64,000 bases of DNA from Lactuca virosa (GCA_928212115.1 CAKMRJ010003334.1:37032282-37096281), one strand, 5' to 3'. Positions 1-11,808 are shown, numbered from the stretch's first letter. Translations and numbers: made by a program. Notes: generated from the letters alone by a model not told the origin.

Positions 1-824
1 CATCCATTTTAGCATGGATTTAGTGTTTTAGCTTCATAGCACCTTGCATGCACGTAGAGTTAGCAACTTTAAACTATGTGTTTATCAGGTGTTTATCAGG
101 TGTTTGTGAACTATGTGTTTATCAGGTGTTTTTGAACTATGTGTTCATTAGAGGATTGTGTTCATTAAGTATTTTTGAACTAGATGTGTTCACCAGATGT
201 TTTGAATTAAGTGTTCACTAGGAGTGTTAGAACTAGGTATTCACTAAGTATGTTGAACTAAGTGTTTACCGGTTGTAATTTGAGGACCTGGGCAGTGGTG
301 GACTTTGTGTCAATTCCTTAGGTCAATCCTTAGGAATAAATGAAAAAAAGGATAGTTGATTCTTAGGGTAAATCCTTAAGAAATAAAAGAGATAATGGGG
401 ATGGGTAATTTGGATTGATTGATGATTGAATATAATAAATATATTATTGTGGGTCGAAAACCCTATATGCTCACCAGGATCCCAAGCCTGACCCACTCAG
501 TTTTCTTTGCATTACAGGTAAAGGCACAAGAGTATAAGTTGGTTGACTTGACGAGAGATTCTGGATTATAGACCAGTAGTTGTAAATAACTACTGTAAGG
601 TTAAATTGTACTGTTTATGCTTTTTGGTCTGTATCGGAACATGACATCCCAAGGTTTTATTATTTAATGAAAAGTACATTCTCTTTGAGAAATGTTTTGA
701 TAAAGTTTTATCATATTTTGTTTGGGAACAAATTCTGCAACTGTTTTCTTTAAAAGATTACTCTGATTTTAAAACAAAGCATAAACAAATCGGTATTTTC
801 TGGCCGTGAAATTGGGGATGTCAC
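1..824 (+). mobile_element. Ty3-gypsy-type LTR fragment, 3' part
   Basis: Non-coding sequence that ends in a typical plant LTR terminus, GGGGATGTCACA, at 813-824. Just inside the end is a TTTGCATTACAG (about 505-516) resembling the acceptor-like block of other LTRs in this window. Its first 70 bases reappear, reverse-complemented, at 1056-1125 in the neighbouring minus-strand LTR, so both belong to one family. The 5' part lies outside the window. Assigning it to gypsy rests on LTR architecture only; no coding domain is attached. Confidence 0.6.
80..285 (+). repeat. Degenerate short tandem array inside LTR
   Basis: Units resembling GAACTATGTGTTTATCAGGT recur about every 22-35 bases, becoming less regular towards 285. 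It occupies the same relative place (before the acceptor-like block near the LTR 3' end) as the arrays at 42543-42680, 50340-50680, 53697-54080 and 61970-62160. Confidence 0.6.
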
Positions 825-1772
825 ACTCGTCGAGCCCTTCCATCTCCGAGTCCTAGTCCTGTCCAACCCACTGAGTCACCACTCAACACACTGATCTGAC
901 TCATGACCAGAAGAGATTAGGGTTTGTGACCCGACTCGCCGAGTTCAAGAACCGACTCGCCGAGTCCACTTCGTGTCATCTCTATTCTGTCGATTACAGT
1001 CCATTCCATTGCTTCCAACTTGTAGATCTGGACTCCTAAGGCTAGCATTACACGTAAAGTTGCTAACTCTACGTGCATGCAAGGTGCTATGAAGCTAAAA
1101 CACTAAATCCATGCTAAAATGGATGTCTTCATCATGGAATGAAGCCATGACTGGGTAAAGCTACCCACTCAGAGCTCCTAAAGCTCAGAAATGCTCAGAT
1201 CTGAAGTCCTTTTCGTCCTCCAGGCTCAATACTCGGATTGGCCTTGGAAATGGCCCAAATGTGACAAGATCTAAGCTAAGAAGGGGATCTATCTAATGAA
1301 TGCTCAGGGTACTGACTTGTTACCTTCTACCAGGTGCCAAACCGAGATAGAGGCTGGATCTACACTTTCTTCCTCGTTCCTTTCTCCCAAACCTTCAAGA
1401 TGCACTCCAAAGGGACCTTTAATCTTCACAAGAGCTCAAGAAATGAAGTTGGGTGGCTAGGGTTTCGGTCTGGACTAGAGAGGCTGTAAATAAAACCCTA
1501 GGGAGGAGAATAGGATGTTTAAATAGGGCACCAAGTCCCGAAATTAGGGTTTCCAAACCCAGACCAGACTCGCCGAGTCGTTTCCCCGACTCGCCGAGTC
1601 GGTCACTTAATCCGCGTACCAATGATTCGCCCCTACTCGCCGAGTCGGTCACTTAATCCGCGTACCAATGATTCGCCCCTACTCGTCGAGTTCCTCCCTA
1701 GACTCGCAAGTAGACTTCTTGACTTGGGGGTTTTCCTTTCCTTTCTAGGTCTTCTGAATTCGGGGTGTTACA
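825..1772 (-). mobile_element. Ty3-gypsy-type LTR fragment, 5' part
   Basis: Read on the minus strand the sequence begins TGTAACACCCCG at 1772, a typical LTR start. It carries ACTCGNCGAGT palindromes (1566-1690), a TATTTAAA box (plus-strand 1518-1525), a leader, and further palindromes at about 826-960. The 3' end is missing and meets the end of the plus-strand LTR of the same family at 824/825. The segment 1056-1125 is the reverse complement of 1-70. Confidence 0.65.
1589..1680 (-). repeat. 46-bp tandem duplication with LTR palindrome
   Basis: Two consecutive identical 46-bp units (1589-1634 and 1635-1680), each starting with ACTCGCCGAGTCGG, are followed by a partial third start at 1681. 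The duplication multiplies the palindrome upstream of the LTR TATA box. Identity of the units suggests it is recent. Confidence 0.85.
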
Positions 1773-2197
1773 TCTATGTGGTCAATGTTTATTTGTTTCT
1801 TCTAACCTATGGTAAAAGCAATATCCTTGGGCCCTTTGATTATTTAGCGTTGACACTAAGTGTATAGTCGTGCTCAGATTGGATTAAAATTGGATCAGTT
1901 ATATATTATGCTTTTGAAGTCATGACATATCTTTATCGATAAACAAAATATTAAACATCTTGAGATTGACATAATTCCATGTCTCGTGTTTATGTGGATA
2001 TCATGAATAAATATATGTTTGATAACTTACCTATATAATTGATTAATACTAGCGAGTTTTGATTTTAATAGGGTCCTTTTTGGCTATACATTCATTTTCA
2101 CAAAGAGATTGTCCAAGACTAATGATTGTAGATGTCTCTTCATAATAATTGTAATGGAGAAAGTACCACTTCAAATGGCTTGTCCTGAATGACATAC
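1773..2197. other. AT-rich interval, nothing recognised
   Basis: No sustained reading frame, repeat boundary or RNA-like fold was recognised between the LTR end and the hAT target site. Confidence 0.5.
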
Positions 2198-2289
2198 CCG
2201 CTATTCAGGGGCGGATCCAAGGGGTATCCCGAGATACCCCTCAAAAAAATATCGGTAGTGTAATTTTTTTAGAAAAATTTCATTTTATG

Positions 2290-2302
<13 letters not shown>

Positions 2303-2347
<45 letters not shown>
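2303..2347. repeat. (TA)n microsatellite
   Basis: An uninterrupted TA run follows a short TG run inside the hAT MITE. Confidence 0.95.
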
Positions 2348-2350
<3 letters not shown>

Positions 2351-2375
2351 TCCCTTCACTTATAAGCACAAACAA

Positions 2376-2440
2376 ATAGTTGGTCTACTGGTTAAGGTGC
2401 TGGCTTACTGAAACAAAGGTCTTGAGTTCAATTATTGCTC
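2376..2440 (+). other. tRNA-like sequence with A-box motif
   Basis: TGGTCTACTGG at 2381-2391 fits the RNA polymerase III A box (TRGYNNANNNG). TTGAGTTCAATTATTGCTCC lies about 30 bases further on, resembling a T arm with a weakened B box. No complete cloverleaf can be drawn with confidence, so this is probably a tRNA-derived segment inside the MITE and not a functional tRNA gene. Confidence 0.35.
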
Positions 2441-2923
2441 CTTACAAATCCTTTGTTTACATTTTTTTTTCAACTATTCTATTGTTTTATTTTCCCAACT
2501 ATTCTATCCCACATGCCAAACACATGTAAACTAAGTTATTTTCATTTATTATATAAACTTGTTATCCTCATGCTTCATTTGATATCTACTTTGAGTCTCA
2601 CATAGATTCAAGTATCAAAAGATACTTCAACTTCATGTTTATATAACAAGACTTGAAGTTAACTAAGGATTCGATTAAGGTTTGGGTTTAAAACCAAAAC
2701 CAAACCGGGAAACCCAAGTACAAACTGAAAACTGAAACATCGAACTGATGGGTTTGGGTTCGATTCGGTTTTAAAAGTTTCAAAACCAAGGCTGTCGGTT
2801 TTGGGTTCGATTTTAGGTCAAAACTGACCCGGCCCGCCCCATGCTCAGTCGTTGCGGTGATACCCAGAAAAAAAAATTGTGATATCCCTTTGCTTTGAGC
2901 CTGGCTCTGCCACTGTCGCTATT

Positions 2924-3566
2924 AACTTTGGGGAATTGATGTAAACCATTGTTATTGTTACCATATCGTTATTGTGTCACGTGAAGTGGGAGTCTGTTAG
3001 AGATATGCCCATTAACACAACAAGATGTTGACATTACATAAGCATATTTGGTTGTATACAGATGAACAAGTTAAACATTAGAGTTTACCTATAAAATTCC
3101 CCCATTGATCATGTCATACCATCCTGGCATCCTCCTTCATAACTCATGAGTTCTCTCTTGTCTTACTTTCAGCCAAGCACGCACACACACATTGTGTGCC
3201 TTGGTCTTAAATAAATCAAGTTCAAGCATTAGAGAAGAAGGGTTTCAAGCTATTTTCATTGATTGTCGTCTTTGGGTGTGAACCAATAGATGAACTCTAC
3301 TTTGGATTCTTAAGATCACCCAAGAACATCACAACATAAATGCATGGAAGATCTTGATGGTTTTATGTATTGCTTCTCTTGGCATGCTTATTTTAGTTTA
3401 TGTTTTAAACTACTATCAAGATTCAACATAATAACCAATTGAGGTAATAGTCCCTCTTTTCTTCCTATTGGTAGGAAACCAATTAGATGTAAGTGAGTTT
3501 ATAAAATTAAGTACAAGTCTAGTGCGGAAGTATATAGATACTAAGAGTATGCTTGTAGCAAAATGT
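2924..3566 (+). other. Non-coding sequence, possible copia leader or LTR remains
   Basis: TGTTAGAGATATGCC at about 2995 resembles a copia LTR start, and the interval leads directly into degraded copia pol sequence. No second LTR or primer-binding site was identified, so the assignment is weak. Confidence 0.3.
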
Positions 3567-3910
3567 TACAATTAGAGAGAATGTACGGATTATGAGGAGA
3601 CATTATCTTGTGTTGCTAAGTTGGTAATTGTTCAGACATTATCTTGTGTTGCTAAGTTGGTAATTGTTCGTTGTATTTTAAGTTTAGTTGTTAATAATAA
3701 TAATTGGTTATTGTTTCAACTACATGTAAATAATTTTATCCTTTATGGACTTCTTATTGTAGAAAAATGCTACCATTAGAGAGAATGTATGGATTACGAG
3801 GATGTATTATCTCTTGTTGCTAAGTTGGTAACTCTTCAATGTATTTTAAATTTAGTTGTTAATAATATTAATTGGTTATTGTTTCAACTAAATGTCAACA
3901 ATGTTTTTCT
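3567..3910 (+). repeat. Imperfect tandem duplication within copia fossil
   Basis: A segment of about 200 bases (ACAATTAGAGAGAATGTACGG through TTGGTTATTGTTTCAACTA) occurs at about 3567-3725 and again, diverged, at about 3768-3890. A 36-bp unit (AGACATTATCTTGTGTTGCT...) is also perfectly doubled at about 3600-3670. Confidence 0.7.
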
Positions 3911-5020
3911 TTATGAAAGTCTGAAAAAAAGATGTATATAAGATTATACAAAAGGAGATAAAAGAGTTTGCAAACTAGTTAAGTCTTTATATGGACTTAA
4001 ACACAATCCTAAGAAGCGAAATGAAAAGTTGACTTGTCCATTTCAAGAATATAGATTTATCCAAAGCATGAATGATTGTTCTCGGTTTATTTTGTATAGA
4101 GGAGAAATTATTTTTATGTTGGTCTTTATAGATAATATTGTACTTACCGGTAATAATAAAGACAGATTGAAAATGTTAAAACTTTTCTAAAAACCAAGGT
4201 TCTTATCAAGGATTTTCGAAATTTAAAGTTTTTTTATTGGAATTGAAATCATTGAGAGCAACTAAGGAATTTGTTTATCTGTCGCTTTAAGCTGCTTCAA
4301 GACTTTGGTATGTTAAGTTTTAAACCTGTTTCAACCCTTATGAATCAAATTTTGGGTCTTTATAGATAAACTTTTCTAGTGATGAATTGCTGATTAATGT
4401 TACCAAGTATCAGCACATTATTGTAAACTAATATACTTAACCATCACTAGATCTGACAATGCATTCTTTGTTGTTCAAACGTCGAGTCAATGCATGTATA
4501 GTCCCATTTTTCACTCATAAAGATAGTTTTGACAATTCTTAAAGACCTTAAAGGCTGTCCCAGTAAGGATGTTAGTATAAACAAGTCTTAGTCCCTAGGC
4601 CTTCAAGCTTATGTGGATGTGGACCATGTCAAATATGTTAATCCTCATAAATCTATATTGGTAGTTTCTTAGTGATTGTTTGGTCTCTTGAAAAAGCAAG
4701 AAACAAACTAGTGTATTTAGATCTTCTACCGATTCCAAATACATAGCAATGTTTGTAGTTACTTGTGAAATGTATTTGATTCATGTTAGTGTTGGTACGT
4801 GATAATAGTTTAGCTATTCAATTTGTTTTAAATCTTGCACTTCATGAACGCATCAAACATCAAAATTGATGTTCATTTGGTTCGAAAAAAAGTCGCAAGT
4901 GGTGTTCGAAAAATCAAGAAAATCGACTATTTGGAGCAAAACAACAAATATCTTCACAAAGTCCTTGCGTACAAGTCGACATGGACATTTTTCAACAAAT
5001 ATGACACCCATTATATATGA
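3720..5020 (+). pseudogene. Degraded Ty1-copia reverse transcriptase/RNase H
   Basis: Translating across frames gives recognisable copia pol landmarks in order. There is a segment like the copia KSLYGLKQAPR motif (here KSLYGLKHNPK, about 3985-4015) and an RT active-site relative with FIDN in place of YVDD (about 4128). An RNase H-like stretch (AYVDVDHVK, about 4610) is followed by a C-terminal VHLVRKKVASGV near 4870-4905. There are many stops and frameshifts, so it encodes nothing functional. Ty1-copia assignment rests on the order and wording of these motifs. Confidence 0.75.
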
Positions 5021-5651
5021 AGACATTTTTTGTGGATTTCAGAGTAGAAGTTGTAGATGTCTAAAAGTTGGAAAAGGATTGATCTTAAAAACTTTTGTTT
5101 TACTTAATGTTAGTTTTATGATTTGATCTTCCAAAGTAGAAATTTTTTTTATATGTATTTTATGTGTTAAAGCTTCATCGTTGGCTCTTATAATCTCAAC
5201 AACGTTGTTATTTTGAGGTTGTAAACCTAAAAAGGGATAACTGATAACATTTAGTTGGTGTCACAAAATTGTATAAACGAGTTAGAAATAAGTAAGTGAT
5301 CGACAACGAGAAGATTCCTTTTGTACAAAACAAAGTAATGGCATATGACAGGTTGGGTTCACGAGGACTCCACTTTCTAGATACTTCTTTATTTGTTACT
5401 TTTGGTAAAAAAACGATTTTCACTCTTTTTTATATTATTAATTATTTTATGAAAGAATACTTTATCTTATATAACAGATTCAAAATACAATAACAAAATT
5501 TAATTATATAATTTCACACTACAAAACAAAAAAACAAAACTTATAAAAAAAATTACGAAAAAAGAGTTATTAGACATTAAAACAAGAACCCAAAAGTGAA
5601 GCAGTCTATCAAAGAAAGTACAAAAATCAAAAGTACATTACATACCTATTT
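5021..5651. other. Downstream flank of VTE4, nothing recognised
   Basis: AT-rich sequence with no recognised element. On the minus strand this is the 3' flank of the tocopherol methyltransferase gene, so its polyadenylation region should lie near 5500-5650. Confidence 0.4.
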
Positions 5652-7600
5652 TTATTCAGGCTTTTTACATGTAATGATGGAGAATTTTATTACATCTTTC
5701 TTAAATCCTTCAATCATCGATGGCATTACCATTGCTCCTTTTATAGTCTTCCATCCTACCCAATTTTAATAAAATAAAAAAAGAAAAAAATCATTATTAA
5801 GAAAAAGAAAAAAAAAAGTAAATCTTAATTACCACTCCTTAGCAATGACGTAATGCCCTTCCAAGACAAGGCTGTTTTTATCACTGCTGGCCAAAATGGT
5901 GCCACATTTCCTGACCAGTCTTCTGCTTTGATGTCCTAAATCAACAATGCAGCCATTTTAGAGACTTTAAAAAGGTAAATACGGTTTAAGTTTCATCAGC
6001 TGCGGTATAAGAATTTTAATTCTGCTCATATGACAGTGTGGTGTGGGTCAGCTCACAATAACGACTTTTTGTAAAGAAAAGGTAAACCTAACACTGGGTA
6101 CCCCACCAACCAATCTCGTACTTGATTTATTGATTATTATATTTTACTGTTAGGACAAACATGTCGGATATACGGCAATGTAGTTTACCTGAAGGGAAAG
6201 GGATTCGAGTAATTTTACATAATCAGCGGTAGAACACCAGGCAGGAAGATAAAATCCTGAACAAATCTTGTTTAGGATTTTTTCTTCCTCTGGCCGTAGG
6301 GACTTTTCGGTAGACGAAAGGTCCCTATGACACCATGTGACTATGATAATTGTGGCTCCCGGAGCAGCCACTCGAGCCAACTCACTAACAAACTGCCAAT
6401 TTAAGTAGAGTGAAATTAGAATATGTCAGTGTATGTCACCTTTGTGAATTCAGGAATATTAAAGATTTTTTTTAAGAAAACAAGAACCTTTAGTTTGTCA
6501 GGCATGTGTTCTCCACTCTCCATTGACCAAACTAGGTCAAACTTTCCATCAGGAAAAGGTTGATTCAAAGCATCCGCAACTTGAAATGAAACCTGCAAGC
6601 TTTTCATGCTTAGTTCAATAAGTTTATTACTATTACATTTCTGCAACTAATAGAAGCTCATGTTATGCAACGTTTTTTTCATCAAGGATAAGCAAAATTT
6701 GTCCCCAATTTTTTAGATGAATAAATAATGATTGTTACCTTGTCAGCTAATCCTTGGGCAGCAGCTAGGGCTTGAGCCCTTTCAGCTTGTACAGGGCTTA
6801 GGGTGATGCCATGGCATTCAGCTCCATATTTTTTTGCTAGGTACCTTGAGCTACCTCCTATGCCACACCCAACATCAACTATGGTTTTGGGCTTCTTTAC
6901 TGGATCATCTGCAAAATAACAAGTGAGAAGGAAAAGGGCAACTCATGAGATCGATCAAGTACGATTTATTCTTTCCATGTGGTATCTTATTATTATTATT
7001 TTTTTTTTCAAATTGAAGGTTGTGAATCTCAGAAAAGTTAACCAGAAATACATAATCGCAAAAGATATCGTTCACAAGCTACTGTAGCATGAGTTAATCA
7101 ATGGAAATAAGTTCATTCGTAAAGGTGAATGTGAAATATATAACTAAAACCTTGATTGATTCAAATTATCATAGATATCATCACTTTTTTGTCTCTAGTG
7201 AAGTACAGAAGTCGATTTTGAAGTTATGCGGAAGAATTACGAAGAGATTGAGGATGAAAATTAAATTTGAAGCTTCGGATTTGGAGAAATATTAGGTAGA
7301 AAATGGATTGATCGAACTAAAAAGAAGAAAGTAGAAAAATATTATACCAGGAACAGAGGCAAAAAGTAGGCTTTGTTCGATCATACGGATCTGAGCAGCG
7401 CGGTGGTCGGAGAGTTCTACGACGGCATCGGTGTCGTAGAATCCGTGATGCATGTGTTCTCCCCATATATTCTCCCACATCCCCGAAGACTCGTCGTAGA
7501 ATTCTGCTATTCCTTTTTTAAGCTGTTGTTGCTGCTGCTCATCTGCTGCAGTCGCCATTGTCATCGGAGGAACTGTTGCATCAGCAACCACCGTACTCAT
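5652..7600 (-). CDS. VTE4: Gamma-tocopherol C-methyltransferase (six exons)
   Basis: Transfers a methyl group from S-adenosylmethionine to gamma- or delta-tocopherol, the last step of alpha-tocopherol (vitamin E) synthesis in plastids. Exons on the minus strand: 7600-7348, 6908-6739, 6592-6488, 6392-6189, 5935-5833, 5755-5652. All introns have GT-AG ends. The total is 939 bases, which gives 312 residues in frame. The protein shows KGIAEFYDESSGMWENIWG near residues 29-47 and SAM motif I VDVGCGIGGSS near 95-105. QPFPDGKFDLVWSMESGEHM follows near 152-171, then RVAAPGATIIIVTWCHRDL near 183-201, all typical of the VTE4 family. The frame is open upstream to a GTG at 7663, but the first ATG is at 7600, which I chose. 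The N-terminus is short with no Lys or Arg before about residue 27, weak for a plastid transit peptide. All key motifs are intact, so the gene looks functional. Confidence 0.95.
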
Positions 7601-7663
7601 AACTCCTTGAGTGACTGCAGAAGCTGCCTCGTTGTGGTGTTGGTATTGCGTCAACAATGGCAC

Positions 7664-8315
7664 GTAGCAGAAGAAATGCTTTTATTTATGGACGAGTGGC
7701 CCAAAACATATTTTATAGTATCTTTATTTATTGGGTTTTTAATATTATATTATTTTTATTATTATATATATATATTAAAGTTGTAAAAGAAAAGAATAGT
7801 AAAGTTCACATACTTTGTCCAGCTTTGGCCCCTTGATTTACATATCCGGTCCTGTACTTCTTTAATTAATTTATTCATGTCCTTTTGTTTGTGTTCATTC
7901 AACTTCCCATTTTTTTGGCAGAATTTGTCTCTGTATTATTGTTGGAAGTTAGTAATACTAAATTTGGATGTTTTTTGACAACTTTGTTCATTATTCTTTA
8001 CCAATTTTGACATTTTTGGTCCTTGCAATCAATATTTTTACACTTTTTTTGAACCTTTTAATATTTAAAGTTTGGCCACAAAACTTTAACGGTTTGACAA
8101 CTTTGATCCATTTTCTAAAAAGTTGCTAATTCCTACCCATTTAATTCTTTAGCCATTTTCACACTTTTGGTCCTTGCAGTCAAAACTTTTACATTTTTTG
8201 TCCGGGGCAAAGCCCGGACTTTTCATCCTTGCACTTTCTATGTCTGTCATATTTATCAATTCGGAAACAACATTGAAAGCTTCTGGCCCCCGCGTAGCGG
8301 GGGTAACCTTTCTAG
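7664..8315 (+). mobile_element. Helitron-like element, 3' terminus
   Basis: The right end has a GC-rich hairpin, CCCCCGC-GTA-GCGGGGG (about 8288-8304), then a short spacer and CTAG at 8312-8315 followed by T. This is the classic plant Helitron 3' end (hairpin, then CTRR, insertion at A/T). A second hairpin, GTCCGGGGCAAAGCCCGGAC, lies at about 8201-8220. Inside, TTTTGGTCCTTGCA-type phrases recur near 8015 and 8165. No helicase frame is seen, so it is non-autonomous. The left boundary is not resolved; 7664 is only the limit set by the VTE4 reading frame. Confidence 0.55.
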
Positions 8316-9097
8316 TTTTTATTATTGATATTATATTATTATTTTATAGTATCTTTTTTTATTGGTTACTAAAATGGTGAAATGGAATCAAAATAGAGAA
8401 GAGAGAGACATAGTACTCGATGATCTTATTAAAGAATTTAGGGAACTTGTTAAATCAAGTGATCAATTTAAAAATGAATAAATATGATGTGACCTTTTTA
8501 CTAAGGTAAATTACTATTATGAAATAATAAATTTTGTTGTTCAAGTCAAACAAGATTAAATAATCCAAAAGAAATATAAACTCATATCGTATATTCTAAT
8601 GTGTGAATTAGGTAAGCTATAAAATGAATACTGTTACATAGGGGAAAGAGGTTGAAAGTAATACACTCACAATGCCATTGGTAATGGTATCAATGAAGGT
8701 AAATCATAGGTACTAGAAAACAATAGCGGCAAGGAAGTGAATGTACCCAACGTACAAGATGATCATGAAATTACGATGTTGATTAGAATATGTGACGACT
8801 TTTTAGCATATAGCAAGCATATATTACAGCAAAAACACATTTTAAAGATTAGACAATTCTTGAAAAACATCATTAGCTTATATTCTAACATGTATTTCTA
8901 ACAATTCACATATCAACGGATATAACAAGTATGAATATATTGGAAATCATTTTCTTTCTAAACTTCGGCTGTCTGTACGCATCACATCTTTCATTCTTTT
9001 TTTCAAAAATGTTTATAAAATCTTTTAGCCCCTAGTTTGAGTTTGAAATCATGCTAATGTCCATCCAAATCATTCAAATCAAGGCTTTAAGAACAAC
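8316..9097. other. AT-rich interval, nothing recognised
   Basis: No coding sequence or clear repeat was recognised. The first bases (about 8340-8368, TTATAGTATCTTT...) resemble 7710-7735 on the other side of the Helitron-like segment. Confidence 0.4.
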
Positions 9098-10800
9098 TTC
9101 TAACGTCCCAAATTTCAAACGAAAATTTCCATTTTTAAAATAAGATAAACAATTCAAAACATAGATAAAAACTCATTTGTTCAACAATCATAAAAAAAAG
9201 TATCCAAAATTTGAGTAATATTAATAATAGCGGGAGTCAAGAGAAATCTATCACTAATGCATGTGTACAGTCACATCGCGTCCTTCTTTTTGTCAGAAGA
9301 ACAGTCTGAAAAATATTTAATCAACAACTATATGCATAAAGCTTAATGAGTTCCCAAAAATATCACATACTACGATACATATACATTGTATATAAACAAT
9401 GGCTTACAACCTTGTGACGTTTCGCTAGACTCGCAGCCTAGCATCGTGAGTTCCGTCATCAACAGTCGACTCGTAGTCTAGCATGGTTCTGTCGACGACT
9501 TTGGATATCTAGGCTCACAACCTAGTGTCGTTCCACCACCAACCCCTCAAATATGATACATAAATGCACCATACAATCAAACAACATACATACAAAAGAC
9601 TAATATAGTCTACTTATGTAATTATATACTAACAACACCTACATCCTATCATGCAAATGATATATATTGTCACATGCAGTATAACTAGAAAACTCAGCTG
9701 ATATGAAGAGTTGAAGTCACAAGCACATGTCCTCGAAGGAAACAACTACACGAACTACCTAAATGTCAATCTAAGACCAAACCTCAGTTTAAAGCTCAAT
9801 TTTATCAAAGTTTAACAAAAAATCAATACTGGTTAAAAAGTCAACGGTCAACAGTCAACACGTCGCGACCTAACTCTTGGTCGTGTCATGGACACTAGGT
9901 GACAAAACAGTCACAACAATCCTTGAAGCTTCGCATCGTGACCCTTCCGTGGTCGTGTCGCGCTTTACAAGTAAGAACTAACTTCTTGTTAAGCACTTAA
10001 TCTCTTGAGACCAAGGCTCATATTCTCAAACATGAACCCAAAAAGGGTCTTAATGGATAAAGTTTCAAACTTTATCCAGATTCATGGCTCAATCACTCAA
10101 GATCTCAAACCCTAACACAAAAAAAGCCTTAAATGACTTGATTCCTTTTCATGGGTCCTAGGGATCCCAAACATGCACTCGAATGATTCTAGAATATCCA
10201 TAAATCATCCTAAGTCAAACATAATGTTTTGGAGTTCTCCCAACTCCAAGAACATCAAGAAATGGACCAAAACACATCCACAATCCTAGATCTATAGAAG
10301 AAATGCATAATGAAAGAGACTTCTAACTTACAATGCTCCATAAACAAAGTATAAGGTTGGATCTTTTCTGAAATGAACTCCACAGAACACACCAAGAACA
10401 CTCAAAGGGGCTAGGTTTTCTCTTATAGAGGTGGAGGCTGAAGATAAGATAGAACCCTAAATGTTTATGCCTTTATATGTGGCATAAGGCCCGAGGCTTA
10501 AAGTTTTGGGTTGATGCGGTTCCTCGTCAACCCACACTTGGTTACGTCGCTACTTATCGATGTGGCTCGCGTCATGGGCTAGGTTTTCTCGTATAGAGGT
10601 GGAGGTTGAAGATAAGATAGAACCCTAAATGTTTATGCCTTTATATGTGGCATAAGGCCCAAGGCCTAAAGTTTTGGGTTGATGCGGTTCCTCGTCGCAA
10701 CCCACACTTGGTTACGTCGCTACTTATCGATGTGGCTCGCGTCATGAAGTCCAAAGCACACTCCGTGAAGCCCAAAACCCAATATCCCTTAACATTAAAA
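9098..10800 (-). mobile_element. Degraded Ty3-gypsy-type LTR
   Basis: The left end TCTAACGTCCCAAATTTC resembles, on the minus strand, the ...GGGACGTTA(CA) end of plant LTRs. AAGCTTAATGAGTTCCC at about 9339-9355 is the reverse complement of the ACTCA(C/T)TAAGCTT block shared by other LTRs here. A short diverged array of CGTAGTCTAGC/CGCAGCCTAGC units occupies 9415-9540. CG-rich motifs (CACGTCGCGACC, GTCGTGTCGCGC) lie at 9860-9965. A TATA-like ACATATAAAGG (minus) is duplicated at about 10480 and 10645. The right boundary is uncertain. Confidence 0.5.
10408..10746 (-). repeat. About 168-bp tandem duplication of LTR promoter core
   Basis: Unit 1 is 10408-10575 and unit 2 is 10576-10746, nearly identical; both begin GGGCTAGGTTTTCTC and end TGTGGCTCGCGTCAT. 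Each carries a minus-strand TATA-like sequence and the CG-rich motif upstream of it, so the core promoter of the LTR is doubled. Confidence 0.85.
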
Positions 10801-11808
10801 CAATTTGCTTGATAAATTAAATCATACATGAAAAGTATGTGTTACAATATATTAAAGCTATAATGAACTTCTGCCATAATGACATTCTTTGAGAAGAAAA
10901 ATATTTGAGAAACAACATAAATAATTTCTACAAGTTTACTCTAATAATTATTACAATACTAATACATGATAGGATGGATGAATAAAAGGCCATCAAATAT
11001 GGTTTGTTATTAGGGTAAATAGCACAAAAGACACTAAGGGAGTGTTTGGTACAAGGAAATAAGTCAGGGAAAAGGAATCGATTCTTTTTCTCTTGTTTGG
11101 ATAATAAAAAAGTAAGGAATTGAGAAATAAATCAATTCCTTTTCCATCAAATCCATCCTCTATTTTTAAAATAGAAAAGAGAGAAACGAAATAAGAAGTC
11201 GTGATTGAGAATCAAAAGAAAAAAAGTGGAGAAATCAAATTGCCCCCCATTCGAACTCCACCACCTGCAATCGATCAAGATTTTTCAAGCGTGGCTACTG
11301 GATTTTCATGCAATCGGCCCACGTAAGTGATCAAAACCAATCTTTTTTGCCCTACATACGACGATACATAGGATCAAAGTCGGCAGTACATAGGATCAAA
11401 GTCATTCACGACTGTTGCTCCATTCACGCATTATTTGTAGCTTCTTCTTGGGCGATTTTGGCAATATCGTCTTCCAATTCAAGGTGTGATTGTTAATCTT
11501 GATATCAATTCTTCCAATTAAAGAATTTTGTTTTTTGAATTGTGTTAAAATCTTGCCAAGATCGACTCTTTGAACATGTTTGAGTTCTGTTTTTTATGTT
11601 AAAATCTATTCTTGAAGTTAAAATCGATTATTGATATGTTAAAGTCAATTGTGTTTCACTAGATAAATGTTGTCTGTCAAAAAAAAAGACAACGAATTTC
11701 TTTCATTGATTGTAATCTGGTAACATTGTTAACAGGATATGTTTTACCTGTATGTACAATGGAAATTGTTTTACTATTGCATACTTTTTTTTGAATTTTT
11801 ACCTTACT

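Larger units (their letters stand above)
2206..2915. mobile_element. hAT-type MITE with 8-bp target duplication
   Basis: Starts CAGGGGCGGATCCAAGG and ends in the imperfect inverse CTGGCTCTGCCACTG. It is flanked by CCGCTATT (2198-2205) and TCGCTATT (2916-2923), an 8-bp target duplication with one mismatch, as expected for hAT elements. No transposase is present, so it is non-autonomous. The interior holds a (TA)n tract, a tRNA-like stretch, and at about 2670-2830 an AACCCAAACCG-rich block that may be a remnant of a further nested element. Strand is arbitrary. Confidence 0.85.

Noticed and set aside
2376..2440. Functional tRNA gene
   Set aside because: No consistent acceptor and anticodon stems could be drawn, and the B box is poor.
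7601..7663. Extended N-terminus for VTE4 starting 21 codons upstream
   Set aside because: The upstream codon is GTG, not ATG, and an in-frame stop lies a little further up, so the first ATG at 7600 was taken as start.
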